Shown: in pieces, positions 12,165-21,871 of the stretch
Layout: the number at the start of each line of letters is the position of its first letter
How positions within the stretch are numbered: position 1 is the stretch's first letter
Assembly: GCA_014843695.1 (NCBI GenBank)
Contig: CM026401.1
Location: forward strand, 53,219,320-53,283,319
DNA from: Archivesica marissinica
Lineage: Eukaryota; Mollusca; Bivalvia; Venerida; Vesicomyidae
DNA length: 64,000 nt
Direction: 5' to 3'
Made by a program: the position numbers and the translations under genes
Notes under the pieces: model-generated
The model's database searches: none
Told to the model about the DNA's origin: nothing
What the model saw: the letters and a program-made list of their open reading frames with translations, nothing else

Positions 12165-12675
12165 TTAAAGCGACACTACATCGGTGAAAACGCAAATGTC
12201 TGCAGAATATAATTTGCTATTATATGGTATAATTCTTTTCCAAATATTTGCCTCAAAAAGTTAGTATTTCAACAAATAAACAAACGTCGTATACGCGGTT
12301 TGTTGACATAACAAAATAATGTAAATAGGGTCGACATCCATGCGTAATACAACGCGTTTATCCTGAATAACACGAGGTATGGTACATATTTACCGTGATA
12401 TCTCACATTTGTGCCTATGCATTTTTATTTGTAGACTACTCTTATTATTATCTATAATCGAAGTAATCGCGTGTTTAGTATTGACACATTTAGGAGCGCA
12501 GATGACAGTTATATGAAATTCTACTTTCACTTTTGAAAGTTTGTATACCAAAAAACACTGTTTATTGATTCAATGTTAGTGTTCGAATGTATTCAGAAGA
12601 ATGTGTAGTAGCTATGCATTTATATGTGAACAAATGCATTTTATTTGCTTTTTGCAATGTAATGTCGCTTTAAAA
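12165..12675. mobile_element. TTAA-flanked MITE (AGCGACACTACAT termini)
   Basis: The left end is TTAAAGCGACACTACATC and the right end ATGTAATGTCGCTTTAA. These are inverted copies bounded by TTAA at both ends, the target of piggyBac-type transposases. No transposase is encoded. Related copies: 13308-13690 (truncated) and 27327-27764 (inverted). Confidence 0.85.
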
Positions 12676-12741
12676 GAGAATTCAGGGGCAGTAACGCCTC
12701 CAAATATTAAGTAAAGTGAATAGAACCTTTTAACATTTCAG

Positions 12742-12837
12742 ACTTACAGGGGTTCTCGCCAGTGAAGCCGGAAAATGTGCAGGCTAACAAATTCGAGGGA
12801 TCCCGAATCAGTTGCATGGCGCCGTCATCATATCCAG
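12742..12837 (+). CDS. Cont: Contactin exon: Ig2, first half
   Basis: A 96-nt exon with AACATTTCAG acceptor and GTATTT donor, phase 1 on both sides. It encodes 31 residues including FSPVKPENVQANKFEGSRIS, then CMAPSSYP, with the first conserved Ig cysteine. It matches the N-terminal half of contactin Ig2, where invertebrate contactins read C-(D/M)-x-P-x-x-YP before a second exon supplies the Trp. Contactin is a GPI-anchored Ig/FN3 cell-adhesion protein of septate-type junctions and neurites. This is the most upstream contactin exon I can find; the preceding Ig1 exon must end in phase 1 and was not identified in 2538-12700. Confidence 0.82.
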
Positions 12838-12876
12838 GTATTTCCTAGAAAATAATGATTTATAACAAAGCTTGTA

Positions 12877-13012
12877 TTAACTCATTGCACGCTAGCGGTG
12901 AAAATAACGACACAATTCTAATGAAATTCATTGACATAAAATTATTTCCATAGTTTTCAGTTATAAATAAGAATTGACGTATCGAGAGCGATTTAGCTAA
13001 TGTTGCAAGAAC
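12877..13012. mobile_element. Partial TTAA element (CATTGCACGCTAGCG family)
   Basis: TTAACTCATTGCACGCTAGC plus AATTCTAATGAAATTC match the left part of the element at 3991-4210. The other end is not preserved. It lies in the intron between the two Ig2 exons. Confidence 0.5.
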
Positions 13013-13126
13013 TTGTTTCGCAATTGAGCTAAGATATTGTTGTATAAACCAATAAAATAGGAGCAATTATTGATTTATTATATAAATGTTCTTATAACGT
13101 GTTGCCCTTTGTTGACCTATATTACG

Positions 13127-13255
13127 CAGCGTGTCCAACCACCGACCTTCCGCCAGCCAGCTGGGTTGCTTCCTCACATGAAAGAATTATCACTCACAGT
13201 GGGATTTGAACCTACATATGTGAGTGGCAAGTGAACAACTGTGGCCCCTGTATGT
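13127..13255 (-). mobile_element. tRNA-derived SINE fragment
   Basis: Read on the - strand there is a tRNA-like B box (AGGTTCAAATCCCAC) followed by a body ending with GGTCGGTGGTTGGAC. Similar fragments occur near 14806, 32840 and 43680. Assignment rests on these partial similarities. Confidence 0.5.
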
Positions 13256-13307
13256 CTTGAACATGTGGAATAGCAAATATGCATATAGACAAGAAGAGTG
13301 CGACTAA

Positions 13308-13690
13308 ATTAAAGCGACACTACATTAGTGAACACGCAAATTTCTACAGCATGTATTTTCGTATTATATGGTATAATTGTTTTTCAAAAAACAGAGTATT
13401 TCAACTAATAAGCAAACGTCGTATACGCGATATGTTGACATAACACAATTATGTAAATAGAGTCGAAATTCATGCGTAATACAACTCGTGTATCCTGAAT
13501 AACACGATTTATGTTACAGATTTACCATTATATCTCACATGTGTGCCTATGCATATTTATTTGTAGACTAGTGTTAGTTAAATTTTCTTTAAACGACATT
13601 ATCTCGCGTTTAGTATTGACTCCGATGACAAACAAACGTCAATTCAAGAGCTTGGATGATCGTTATATGAAATCCTACTTATTTCGCAAT
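13308..13690. mobile_element. Truncated TTAA-family MITE
   Basis: Starts TTAAAGCGACACTACATTAG and follows the interior of the 12165 element (GTCGTATACGCG, GTTGACATAACA, TGCCTATGCAT). The far terminus is missing. Its remnant ends roughly 40 bp before the acceptor of the next contactin exon. Confidence 0.75.
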
Positions 13691-13733
13691 CGAGCTAAAC
13701 TCAATTTGTGTCACACACTCTGTTTCCTTACAG

Positions 13734-13964
13734 CTGCCGCATTTAGTTGGTTCTATCGAAGCATCGCAGAGCCTATATTCGAAGAGAACGAAAACATGTT
13801 TGTCTCTGGAAGCGGGTATCTATATTTCTCCTCAGTTCAGCCTACCGATGGCAGGAAGTATTTTTGCTCCGTAACTCTCATTGCGACATCGGAGTTTACG
13901 ACGGCAATTGACCAGCCGCCAAGTCGGATCAGTCTAGGGGTTTATCTCATTGTTGCAGGAACAG
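13734..13964 (+). CDS. Cont: Contactin exon: Ig2, second half
   Basis: A 231-nt exon with TTTCCTTACAG acceptor and GTGAGT donor, phase 1 in and phase 1 out. Joined to 12742-12837 it completes Ig2: AFSWFYR supplies the core Trp, FVSGSGYLYFSSVQPTDG the E/F region and KYFCSV the second cysteine. The peculiar contactin Ig2 order (W...F...D/E...FVS..G.LYFS....D) is clear. Usual conserved Tyr-x-Cys is Phe-x-Cys-like here (YFC). The intron before it is filled by two MITE fragments. Confidence 0.85.
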
Positions 13965-14045
13965 GTGAGTCACACGGAATGTCCCGAATTTATCTGCAAT
14001 ATACCGTAACTAATCTGGAACCTGTCGAATTAATCGGTAATGTGT

Positions 14046-14168
14046 AGGAATAGTCCAGAATAACCCGAATGAATCCGGAATCTACCGAATGAATCCGGAA
14101 TCTACCGAATTAATCCGGAACATGTCGAATTCATCGGGAGTCTGTCGGAATAATCCGGAACAACCCGA
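14046..14168. repeat. Short degenerate tandem repeat, CCGAATNAATCCGGAA type
   Basis: About six imperfect units of 20-24 bp alternating CCGGAATCTACCGAAT and variants. It lies immediately inside the intron after the Ig2 exon. Confidence 0.8.
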
Positions 14169-14805
14169 ATGTTAGTTAGTCATGCCGGCCAACATGTTAA
14201 TGCCTGGACGTACAACTGGCAATGCGACAGTACCGTAGCCAGAGGCAAATTTCAACCGAGGCAATCTAGTGGGTCCGGGGGCATGTTCCCCCTTAACATT
14301 GTTGGGGCATAGAAACGATTTCCTGCGTTTTTCTGATTTAATGAGTTTAGACGTATAACTATGTACTGACAATTCAGCTCTCTAGCAGTCACCATTTTAT
14401 ACAGCAAATGGATATTTATTTCATTTTTTTAAATTTTTGCTTTGGAAATGATAACCGAGGCAGCTGCTTCGGTGTGCCTTAGTGTGGCTACCGGCCTGCA
14501 TGGTTGTAGAATATAGCTACAACGTATGTAATCGAAGTGCCGTGTCCTTTTGTTTGTGTGTGTTTGTAGAGTTTTCTTTCACATTATAGAATACAAAGTC
14601 GTATTAAAATATTGCTATTAAAACGGTATTATTGAAAAAAGGGATAAAACGGCCACTTTACAATGTAAGGGAGACAATTCATTTAAATTGTTTTTATTTA
14701 ACGACACTGTTATAACTGGATTGCCTCCCTTTACCATCAAACGTTGACGTTTTCTGCATTCTGTATAAAACAAAGTCCATATTTATGGTGATTTAAAGTT
14801 GCAAC

Positions 14806-15060
14806 GACAGTTTACACGTATGTCACACGGCGACTCCCAGCTCTTGTTGACCGAAGAAGACTCTGTGTGCTCCTCCGACCCGGAAAGGCACCCGGATAGA
14901 GCCACCGACCATTCACAAACCAGCTGGATAGCTTCATAATAAGAAGCAATTCGACGCTTCCAGTGGGATTCGAACTAACAGCTACGACGAACACGTGATT
15001 TGAAGCCAACGATATAAACCCCTTAACAACAGGGTCACGGAGGTCGTTTCGTTTTATAAA
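14806..15060 (-). mobile_element. tRNA-derived SINE (diverged)
   Basis: Read on the - strand, it has a B-box-like GTTCGAATCCCACTGG and a body with GGTGCCTTTCCGGGTCGG. It lies in the contactin Ig2-Ig3 intron. Diverged from the numbered families. Confidence 0.5.
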
Positions 15061-15331
15061 TATAAATGTTGATCTTTGCATGGTATAATGGAGAGTGAGA
15101 TAACACGGTTGCCTCCCTTACACCATAGACGAAGCGTTAACGATAGAGGCAATAACAAAATATACAATTGGCAGTAATCTTGGGACAACCTATATATTTT
15201 GTTTATTACGAATATTGCTTACGTTAGAAAAGAACTGAACTATAGTTCCAAATGTCATCGATATCACCTAGATATACCAACATAATGTGTGATTAATTAA
15301 TTAATTCCTAATTAATCCATTCCATATTCAG

Positions 15332-15428
15332 AGCATGGTTACCTTAAACCGTTTATCTACACCCATACGTTCCCGTCGCCGGCGTTGAGAGGAGCGAAAA
15401 TACGACTGGAATGTATCGCATATGGAGC
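15332..15428 (+). CDS. Cont: Contactin exon: Ig3, first half
   Basis: A 97-nt exon with CCATATTCAG acceptor and GTAAGT donor, phase 1 in and phase 2 out. It encodes EHGYLKPFIYTHTFPSPAL, then RGAKIRLECIAYG, ending at the first Ig3 cysteine region. It fits contactin Ig3, where a Phe/Pro-rich lead-in precedes the G-x-x-(I/L)-x-LEC strand. The split codon GC|A joins perfectly to the next exon (ALPLIYNW). Confidence 0.85.
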
Positions 15429-15457
15429 GTAAGTGGATTAGTGATTAGTTTATACAC

Positions 15458-15672
15458 ATTTATTTTACCTCGATTGCGAAACAAGTTCTTACAACTTATA
15501 TTGCACCATCGAGACCTCATTCCTGATGGAATTCATCGCCACGGGGGAGAGAGAAGAGTCAACGTGGAATTTAAATGCCTTGCCTAAGGGCACACTCGTA
15601 ACGGCTACAGCGGGGTTCGAACTCCGGACCTTTCGCACCTGAAGCTAACGCACATCCACTGCACTATCACGT
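15458..15672 (-). mobile_element. tRNA-derived SINE, family 3
   Basis: Shares GATTGCGAAACAAGTTCTTA, CCTCATTCCTGATGGAAT and a - strand tRNA-like head ending CACTATCACG with the other family-3 copies. Confidence 0.75.
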
Positions 15673-15687
15673 AATTAGTGATTAGAA

Positions 15688-16075
15688 ACAGTGATGGGCA
15701 TTGGTCAGTTACTACCCATGGATAATCTTAAAGGAGGATGGGCATTGGTCAGTTACTACCCATGGATAATCTTAAAGGAGGATGGGCATTGGTCAGTTAC
15801 TACCCATGGATAATCTTAAAGGAGGATGGGCATTGGTCAGTTACTACCCATGGATAATCTTAAAGGAGGATGGGCATTGGTCAGTTACTACCCATGGATA
15901 ATCTTAAAGGAGGATGGGCATTGGTCAGTTACTACCCATGAATAATCTTAAAGTAGGATAGGCAGTGGTCAGTTACTACCCATGGATAGTCTTAAAGGAG
16001 GATGGACATTGGTCAGTTACTACCCATGAATAATCTTAAAGTAGGATAGGCAGTGGTCAGTTACTACCCATGGAT
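15688..16075. repeat. 44-bp tandem repeat, about 9 copies
   Basis: The unit is GATGGGCATTGGTCAGTTAC then TACCCATGGATAATCTTAAAGGAG. The first five or six copies are almost identical; the last ones carry shared changes (AGTAGGATAGGCAGTGG). Confidence 0.95.
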
Positions 16076-16423
16076 AAAGAAGGATGTGTCATTTTAATTG
16101 GTTTCCCTTGTCAATTTCTCATCTTATTAAATTATTGAATCATACAGTATAGGCAATGACTGCTTTACTGTAAAAATTGATTATCAGTGATTTAGCATAT
16201 AATTCCAAATCATATTTATTCTACCGTAACATCTGGTTATGGAACAACGGTAATAACAAAGAATTCCAACTAAACGGACTTTATCTACCAAGGGAAGTAA
16301 TAGCAAAACCAATGTCTCTCATATAAATCGATATAATTATATAGTCGTGCTTTAGATGAACTTATAAATTGATGATGACATTATTAGCCTATAATTTTAT
16401 AGTGTACACACATTGATTTCAGC

Positions 16424-16633
16424 TCGATTGCGAAACAAGTTCTTACAACTTATATTTATCACTCTCGAGACCTCATTCCTGATGGAATCCATCGCCATGA
16501 GGGAGAGAGAAGAGGCAATGTGGAATTGAAGTGCCTTGCCTAAGGTCAGAATCGTAACGGCTCCAGCGGGGCTCGAACTCGGGGCCTTTCACACCTGAAG
16601 CGAACGCGCTAACACTGCGCTATCACGACTTCC
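16424..16633 (-). mobile_element. tRNA-derived SINE, family 3
   Basis: Full-looking copy: AGCTCGATTGCGAAACAAG at one end, and a - strand head with GAGTTCGAGCCCCGCTGGAG and GATAGCGCAGTGTTAGCGCG at the other. Confidence 0.8.
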
Positions 16634-16815
16634 ACCCCACCATTGCATGTACGAAGAGATCATTCCTGCTTAGAGACCGCTTTTTGCTTTTCCCTTTGAT
16701 GGTCTCTTAATACAAGTTTGACCGTAAATGCATTTTATTTTGGTATGATTGGAATATCACTGAAATATGACTTCAGCAAAACATTTTAAGAAAGACCAAA
16801 CTATGAACAAAGTCT

Positions 16816-16890
16816 AACATGTTCGATCCTCCGTCTCGATCCTCCGTCAGTAACATGTTCGATCCTCCATCTCGATCCTCCGTCAGTAAT
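16816..16890. repeat. 36-bp tandem duplication
   Basis: Two copies of ACATGTTCGATCCTCC followed by the sequence up to CGTCAGTA. The block lies within a SINE family 1 related segment. Confidence 0.85.
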
Positions 16891-17090
16891 AGTAAGAGTC
16901 TTTCAGATGGGACTAAAGAAGTGCTATACACCGGGAATGTAAAATAACCAGGGATGCTTCTGGAATTGGAGCGTCTTCTGTATCGTGCACTATCCTCCAA
17001 TATCTTCCACTATACTCCAAAAAATACAATGACTAATATGCTATACTTCTGGATGCGTCTGCGGATTAACCAGGCGGCGTATTTTACGTT

Positions 17091-17312
17091 TATTTATCGT
17101 CGCTACCGGTTGCCCATATGAAAGACGCCTCCTGAATAGATTATTCATTTTAGATGTTTGGAGGATAGTGCATGATACAGACAGAGACCCATTCCAGAGT
17201 CTCCTCTGGTTCTTTTACGTGCACGATGTAAAGCACCGACACGAGACCTCGGTTTAACGTCCCATCTGAAAGACTGCTAATTTTATTAGAGTCAGACGGG
17301 GGATCGAAACCA
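17091..17312 (-). mobile_element. tRNA-derived SINE, family 1
   Basis: Inverted copy of the family at 49127. It shows the conserved 3' tail (GTTTATTTATCGTCGCTACC and CCCATATGA), then CATGATACAGACAGAGACCC, and the B-box end GTCAGACGGGGGATCGAAAC. The tRNA head is truncated. It sits just upstream of the Ig3 second exon. Confidence 0.8.
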
Positions 17313-17409
17313 GACGGCGTCGAAAATGAACAGTAATAAAATAATCAATTTATTATTTAAACAATATAGCATTCAGATATAATTAGTTTTTATCTATCTG
17401 ACATTGCAG

Positions 17410-17594
17410 ACTACCTCTCATATACAACTGGCACCGACAGGACGGTCGAGAGTTCGAACCAGGAACCAAGCGGACAGACCGTAACAGAGTGTTGAGCATA
17501 GAATCTGCGGAACTGGAAGCTGAGGGCAACTATGTGTGTACGGTCAATGGTCGGGCAGGGGTCACATCCAAAGTGATAAGTCTAACTATTGAAG
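17410..17594 (+). CDS. Cont: Contactin exon: Ig3, second half
   Basis: A 185-nt exon with TGACATTGCAG acceptor and GTACAT donor, phase 2 in and phase 1 out. It encodes LPLIYNWHRQDGREFEPG, then RVLSIESAELEAEGNYVCTV, then GRAGVTSKVISLTIE: core Trp, the D/E-x-G-x-Y-x-C motif and the closing strand of Ig3. It closely follows the invertebrate contactin pattern PxPSYNWxRQxG. The VNTR intron follows it. Confidence 0.88.
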
Positions 17595-17697
17595 GTACAT
17601 CTTTTTCTATTAAAATCCCTTAATTAGAGAGTAATTGTTTATACTGGTTTGCAGTCAGCTTGGGTTATATGGCGACTCGCCAGATGTTACTGTTAGT

Positions 17698-17932
17698 ACG
17701 CCTCCGTGGTCGAGTGGTAACGGTCGCTGACTTGTATCACCACTGATGGTCACGGGTGCGAGCCGCGCTCATACAGTGTCTCTTTATATGAACAAGTTGG
17801 CGGTTTCTTACGGAGGTTGTTGTACCAAGTACTGGCTAACCGCTGGAGCCTGCCCAGCAAGGGTGTTGTTAGGTAAACTGCCCGTCGTTCATATGGACAA
17901 CCGTTACCGACGCTAAATAAACTTATTAAAAA
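17698..17932 (+). mobile_element. tRNA-derived SINE, family 2
   Basis: Head CGCCTCCGTGGTCGAGTGG resembles a class II tRNA, followed by GGTCACGGGTGCGAGCCGCG (B box) and the family-2 body (GTTGGCGGTTTCTTACGGAG). The 3' end GCCCGTCGTTCATATGGACA then AAATAAACTTATTAAAAAAA is a variant of the tail also used by family 1. Confidence 0.8.
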
Positions 17933-18043
17933 AAGAAGTTCATGTTTGGGGAGGAACCTAGATGCTTCAGGGCAGTATTGCATGCAAGGGAGGAAACCCC
18001 GTAGAACCACTGAACGTTCACAAGTCAACCGGATAGCTTACTC

Positions 18044-19116
18044 TGGTGGTGTTATGCAGTGGTCGTGTCAATGTTATGCAATGGTGAAGGGTGAATGTTA
18101 TGCAATGGTGAGGGGTGAATGTTATGGAATGGTGGGGTGAATGTTATGGAATGGTGGGGTGCATGTTATGCAGTGGTGAGGGGTGAATGTTATGGAATGG
18201 TGGGGTGAATGTTATGGAATGGTGGGGTGAATGTTATGCAATGGTGGGGTGAATGTTATGCAATGGTGGGGTGAATGTTATGCAATGGTGGGGTGAATGT
18301 TTATGCAATGGTGAGGGGTGAATGTTATGGAATGGTGGGGTGAATGTTATGCAATGGTGGGGTGAATGTTATGGAATGGTGGGGTGAATGTTATGCAATG
18401 GTGGGGTGAATGTTATGCAATGGTGGGGTGAATGTTATGGAATGGTGGGGTGAATGTTATGCAATGGTGGGGTGAATGTTATGGAATGGTGGGGTGAATG
18501 TTATGCAATGGTGGGGTGAATGTTATGGAATGGTGGGGTGAATGTTAAGCAATGGTGAGGGGTGAATGCTATGGAATGGTGGGGTGAATGCTATGGAATG
18601 GTGGGGTGAATGTTATGGAATGGTGGGGTGAATGCTATGCAATGGTGGGGTGAATGCTATGGAATGGTGGGGTGAATGCTATGCAATGGTGGGGTGAATG
18701 CTATGGAATGGTGGGGTGAATGCTATGGAATGGTGGGGTGAATGCTATGGAATGGTGGGGTGAATGCTATGCAATGGTGGGGTGAATGCTATGCAATGGT
18801 GGGGTGAATGCTATGCAATGGTGGGGTGAATGCTATGCAATGGTGAGGGGTGAATGCTATGGAATGGTGAGGGGTGAATGCTATGGAATGGAGGGGTGAA
18901 TGCTATGCAATGTGAGGTGAATGTTATGGAATGGTGAGGGGTGAATGCTATGGAATGGTGAGGGGTGAATGCTATGGAATGGTGAGGGGTGAATGTTATG
19001 GAATGGTGAGGGGTGAATGCTATGGAATGGAGGGGTGAATGCTATGCAATGCGAGGTGAATGTTATGGAATGGTGAGGGGTGAATGTGATGCCATGATGA
19101 GATGAATGTTATGCAA
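18044..19116. repeat. 22-bp VNTR (GAATGTTATGCAATGGTGGG type), left copy
   Basis: About 48 units in the contactin Ig3-Ig4 intron, mixing GCAATGG and GGAATGG variants and GGTGGGGT and GGTGAGGGGT spacers. The right-arm partner is about 2.5 kb, more than twice as long. Confidence 0.95.
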
Positions 19117-19396
19117 TTGTGGTGTGACAGTGCAGGATATAGAATTGTCTGTGCTCTCACTAGTTTTAATGTAACTGTACTAATATTGAAGTACATAGTT
19201 CTTAAATAACGCTGGTACGCATGATATTTCTCTGTTCTGTATGTCAATTATTGCCGTTACGTAGAAACGAACTATGCTACATGTAAATTAGCGCATGACT
19301 ATGCATTCTGATAACAGTACTTTGTCAAGTTGTCGTCTCTTTATTTATTAATGTGTCGTGTCCAGATGTCTCTCAATCTACCTGTATTGTTTCCAG

Positions 19397-19669
19397 CCAA
19401 GCCGTACTTCCCATTTGGTATTGGCGACCGGCTTGCCGATCCTGGTCAGAAGCTTAAATGGCGCTGCAAAGCTGTTGCCCGGCCTACGGCGACGTATACA
19501 TGGTACAAGAACGGGGAACCAATCAGCAATATTCCTGGAGCGGTGGAAGTTCATGGAAAGGATTTGATTATTTACAAAGTGGATGACGCGAGAGACGAAG
19601 GAATGTACCAATGTGGCGCTACAAATATTCACGGAACTACTTTCAGTAATGGTCAACTGAAAGTATTAT
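19397..19669 (+). CDS. Cont: Contactin exon: complete Ig4 (left copy)
   Basis: A 273-nt exon with TTGTTTCCAG acceptor and GTATGA donor, phase 1 in and out. It encodes the whole Ig4 domain: KPYFPFGIGDRLADPG lead-in, LKWRCKAVARPTATYTWYKN with first Cys and Trp, and DDARDEGMYQCGATNIHGTT with the second Cys. DxGMYQC.A.N.HG is highly diagnostic of contactin Ig4. Its codon phase joins both to the Ig3 exon upstream (+ strand) and to the Ig5 exon at 58984-59090 on the - strand. No Ig5 exon follows on the + strand before the gap. Confidence 0.9.
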
Positions 19670-20284
19670 GTATGAATACATTAAATATTTTGATATATCA
19701 CATTATTACAGTAACAACCAATACTTTGTAAAAAGTAAAAACAAAATTATTTTTGCCAGTATACTCTGAGCCTTATAACAACTCAAGGAAATCAATAACG
19801 TACATCCGTACGCTGCTGTAAAAATAGTCCCTGATAAGCAAACAACTCCACGCAAATAATCCACACTATAGCCTGATAGTGCATATTTAGCATTTTGTTG
19901 AATTAAACAGTTTTCAACAAATAAGGCATGCACACAAAGTATACGTCCAATGTGTCAATGGCAAGCTGTCATGCCGCGACCAATCAGAATCCTTCCAGGT
20001 TGTATTACACGTGTATACATATCATCAAATATGTGCTGGCTGTATGAAACTGCGTACACGCAGAATTATGTGATGAGACTTGCTATGAGACTTCGCTTAC
20101 CATCCTGACCATATGCCGTGTCAGATTTCTCCGACACTCTAATCACTTCCTCCCAGACCAACCCTCTATATTATATCCACACATTTTCATCAAATTACAC
20201 CAACAACTTTTGCGCTATACCTGTCCACATACAGTGTCAACTATTTGTATCTCTGCGAGTGCTGTTTTTCTTTGCATTTAAAGC

Positions 20285-20578
20285 ACAGACGGATATGTGG
20301 TCCAGTGGTAACACGCTGGACTGGTAATCCAGAGATCGATCCAAGTTCGATCCCCCTTCTGACCCTAATAAAAATTAACAGTCTTTCAGATGGGACTTTA
20401 CACCGAAATCTCGTGTCGGTGTTTTACACCGTGCACGTGAAAGAACCTGGGACGTGGGTCTCTGTCTGTATCATTGCACTGTCCTTCAGCAATCTAAAAT
20501 GACTACTCTCTTCAGGAGGCGTCGCTCATATGGGCAACCGGTAGCGACGATAGATAAACGTAAGACACACACACTCAT
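20285..20578 (+). mobile_element. tRNA-derived SINE, family 1 (left-arm copy)
   Basis: tRNA-Thr-like head (GTCCAGTGGTAACACGCTGG, anticodon loop CTGGTAA, B box AAGTTCGATCCC), then a body with CAGTCTTTCAGATGGGACTT, and the tail GGCGTCGCTCATATGGGCAA to GATAGATAAACGTAAG. Counterpart in the right arm at 59918-60198. Confidence 0.85.
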
Positions 20579-20795
20579 TTAAAGGGACACTACATAATAT
20601 GAAATACAAATATTATAAAATCTGAACGTTTACGTACAGGTAGCAATGCTACTAAACATTCTTTCATTTTAATTTGACATAGGAACAATTATTTTTAGTC
20701 AGTAAACAGTGTTTTCTTGCAAATATAACAAACTGAAAGTACGAATATCCTGAATCGGTTCGCCATGCCCTCCTGTACATTCGCAATGGTTATCC
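20579..20795. mobile_element. Possible TTTAAAGGGACACTACAT element
   Basis: TTTAAAGGGACACTACATAA resembles the terminus of the AGCGACACTACAT MITE family but no inverted partner was found nearby. The interior is AT-rich. Mirrored in the right arm. Confidence 0.4.
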
Positions 20796-20871
20796 GATTA
20801 TCGCAGTGGTTAGTGCGCTCGTTTAGCACCAATGCAACCCGGGTTCGATCCTCGGACCGGGAAGTATGTGA
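20796..20871 (+). mobile_element. tRNA-derived SINE, family 5, cut by gap
   Basis: tRNA-like head CGCAGTGGTTAGTGCGCTCG and B box GGGTTCGATCCTCGG, followed by GGAAGTATGTGA, then the gap. A longer copy is at 54226-54455 and an inverted one at 59611-59697. Confidence 0.75.
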
Positions 20872-21871
20872 NNNNNNNNNNNNNNNNNNNNNNNNNNNNN
20901 NNNNNNNNNNNNNNNNNNNNNNNNNNNNNNNNNNNNNNNNNNNNNNNNNNNNNNNNNNNNNNNNNNNNNNNNNNNNNNNNNNNNNNNNNNNNNNNNNNNN
21001 NNNNNNNNNNNNNNNNNNNNNNNNNNNNNNNNNNNNNNNNNNNNNNNNNNNNNNNNNNNNNNNNNNNNNNNNNNNNNNNNNNNNNNNNNNNNNNNNNNNN
21101 NNNNNNNNNNNNNNNNNNNNNNNNNNNNNNNNNNNNNNNNNNNNNNNNNNNNNNNNNNNNNNNNNNNNNNNNNNNNNNNNNNNNNNNNNNNNNNNNNNNN
21201 NNNNNNNNNNNNNNNNNNNNNNNNNNNNNNNNNNNNNNNNNNNNNNNNNNNNNNNNNNNNNNNNNNNNNNNNNNNNNNNNNNNNNNNNNNNNNNNNNNNN
21301 NNNNNNNNNNNNNNNNNNNNNNNNNNNNNNNNNNNNNNNNNNNNNNNNNNNNNNNNNNNNNNNNNNNNNNNNNNNNNNNNNNNNNNNNNNNNNNNNNNNN
21401 NNNNNNNNNNNNNNNNNNNNNNNNNNNNNNNNNNNNNNNNNNNNNNNNNNNNNNNNNNNNNNNNNNNNNNNNNNNNNNNNNNNNNNNNNNNNNNNNNNNN
21501 NNNNNNNNNNNNNNNNNNNNNNNNNNNNNNNNNNNNNNNNNNNNNNNNNNNNNNNNNNNNNNNNNNNNNNNNNNNNNNNNNNNNNNNNNNNNNNNNNNNN
21601 NNNNNNNNNNNNNNNNNNNNNNNNNNNNNNNNNNNNNNNNNNNNNNNNNNNNNNNNNNNNNNNNNNNNNNNNNNNNNNNNNNNNNNNNNNNNNNNNNNNN
21701 NNNNNNNNNNNNNNNNNNNNNNNNNNNNNNNNNNNNNNNNNNNNNNNNNNNNNNNNNNNNNNNNNNNNNNNNNNNNNNNNNNNNNNNNNNNNNNNNNNNN
21801 NNNNNNNNNNNNNNNNNNNNNNNNNNNNNNNNNNNNNNNNNNNNNNNNNNNNNNNNNNNNNNNNNNNNNNN
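20872..21871. other. Assembly gap, exactly 1000 N
   Basis: Placeholder gap between the middle of a SINE on the left and the middle of a 46-bp satellite on the right. The two sides share nothing, and the real continuation of the left side is visible in inverted form below 59610. Confidence 0.97.

Larger units (their letters stand above)
18027..20871 (+). repeat. Left arm of a long inverted duplication
   Basis: Near-identical reverse complement of 59610-64000. The start AACCGGATAGCTTACTCTGG pairs with the window's last bases, and the end (GGGAAGTATGTGA, at the gap) pairs with 59610. Arms differ by a few SNPs and small indels (for example the sequence near 20087 is longer than its partner) and by the length of the 22-bp array. 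The Ig4 exon is identical at protein level in both arms. Confidence 0.95.

Noticed and set aside
13511..13733. Upstream extension of the contactin Ig2 exon as one long open frame from 13511
   Set aside because: That part is a MITE remnant; the TTTCCTTACAG acceptor at 13733 and the phase match with 12742-12837 define the real exon start.
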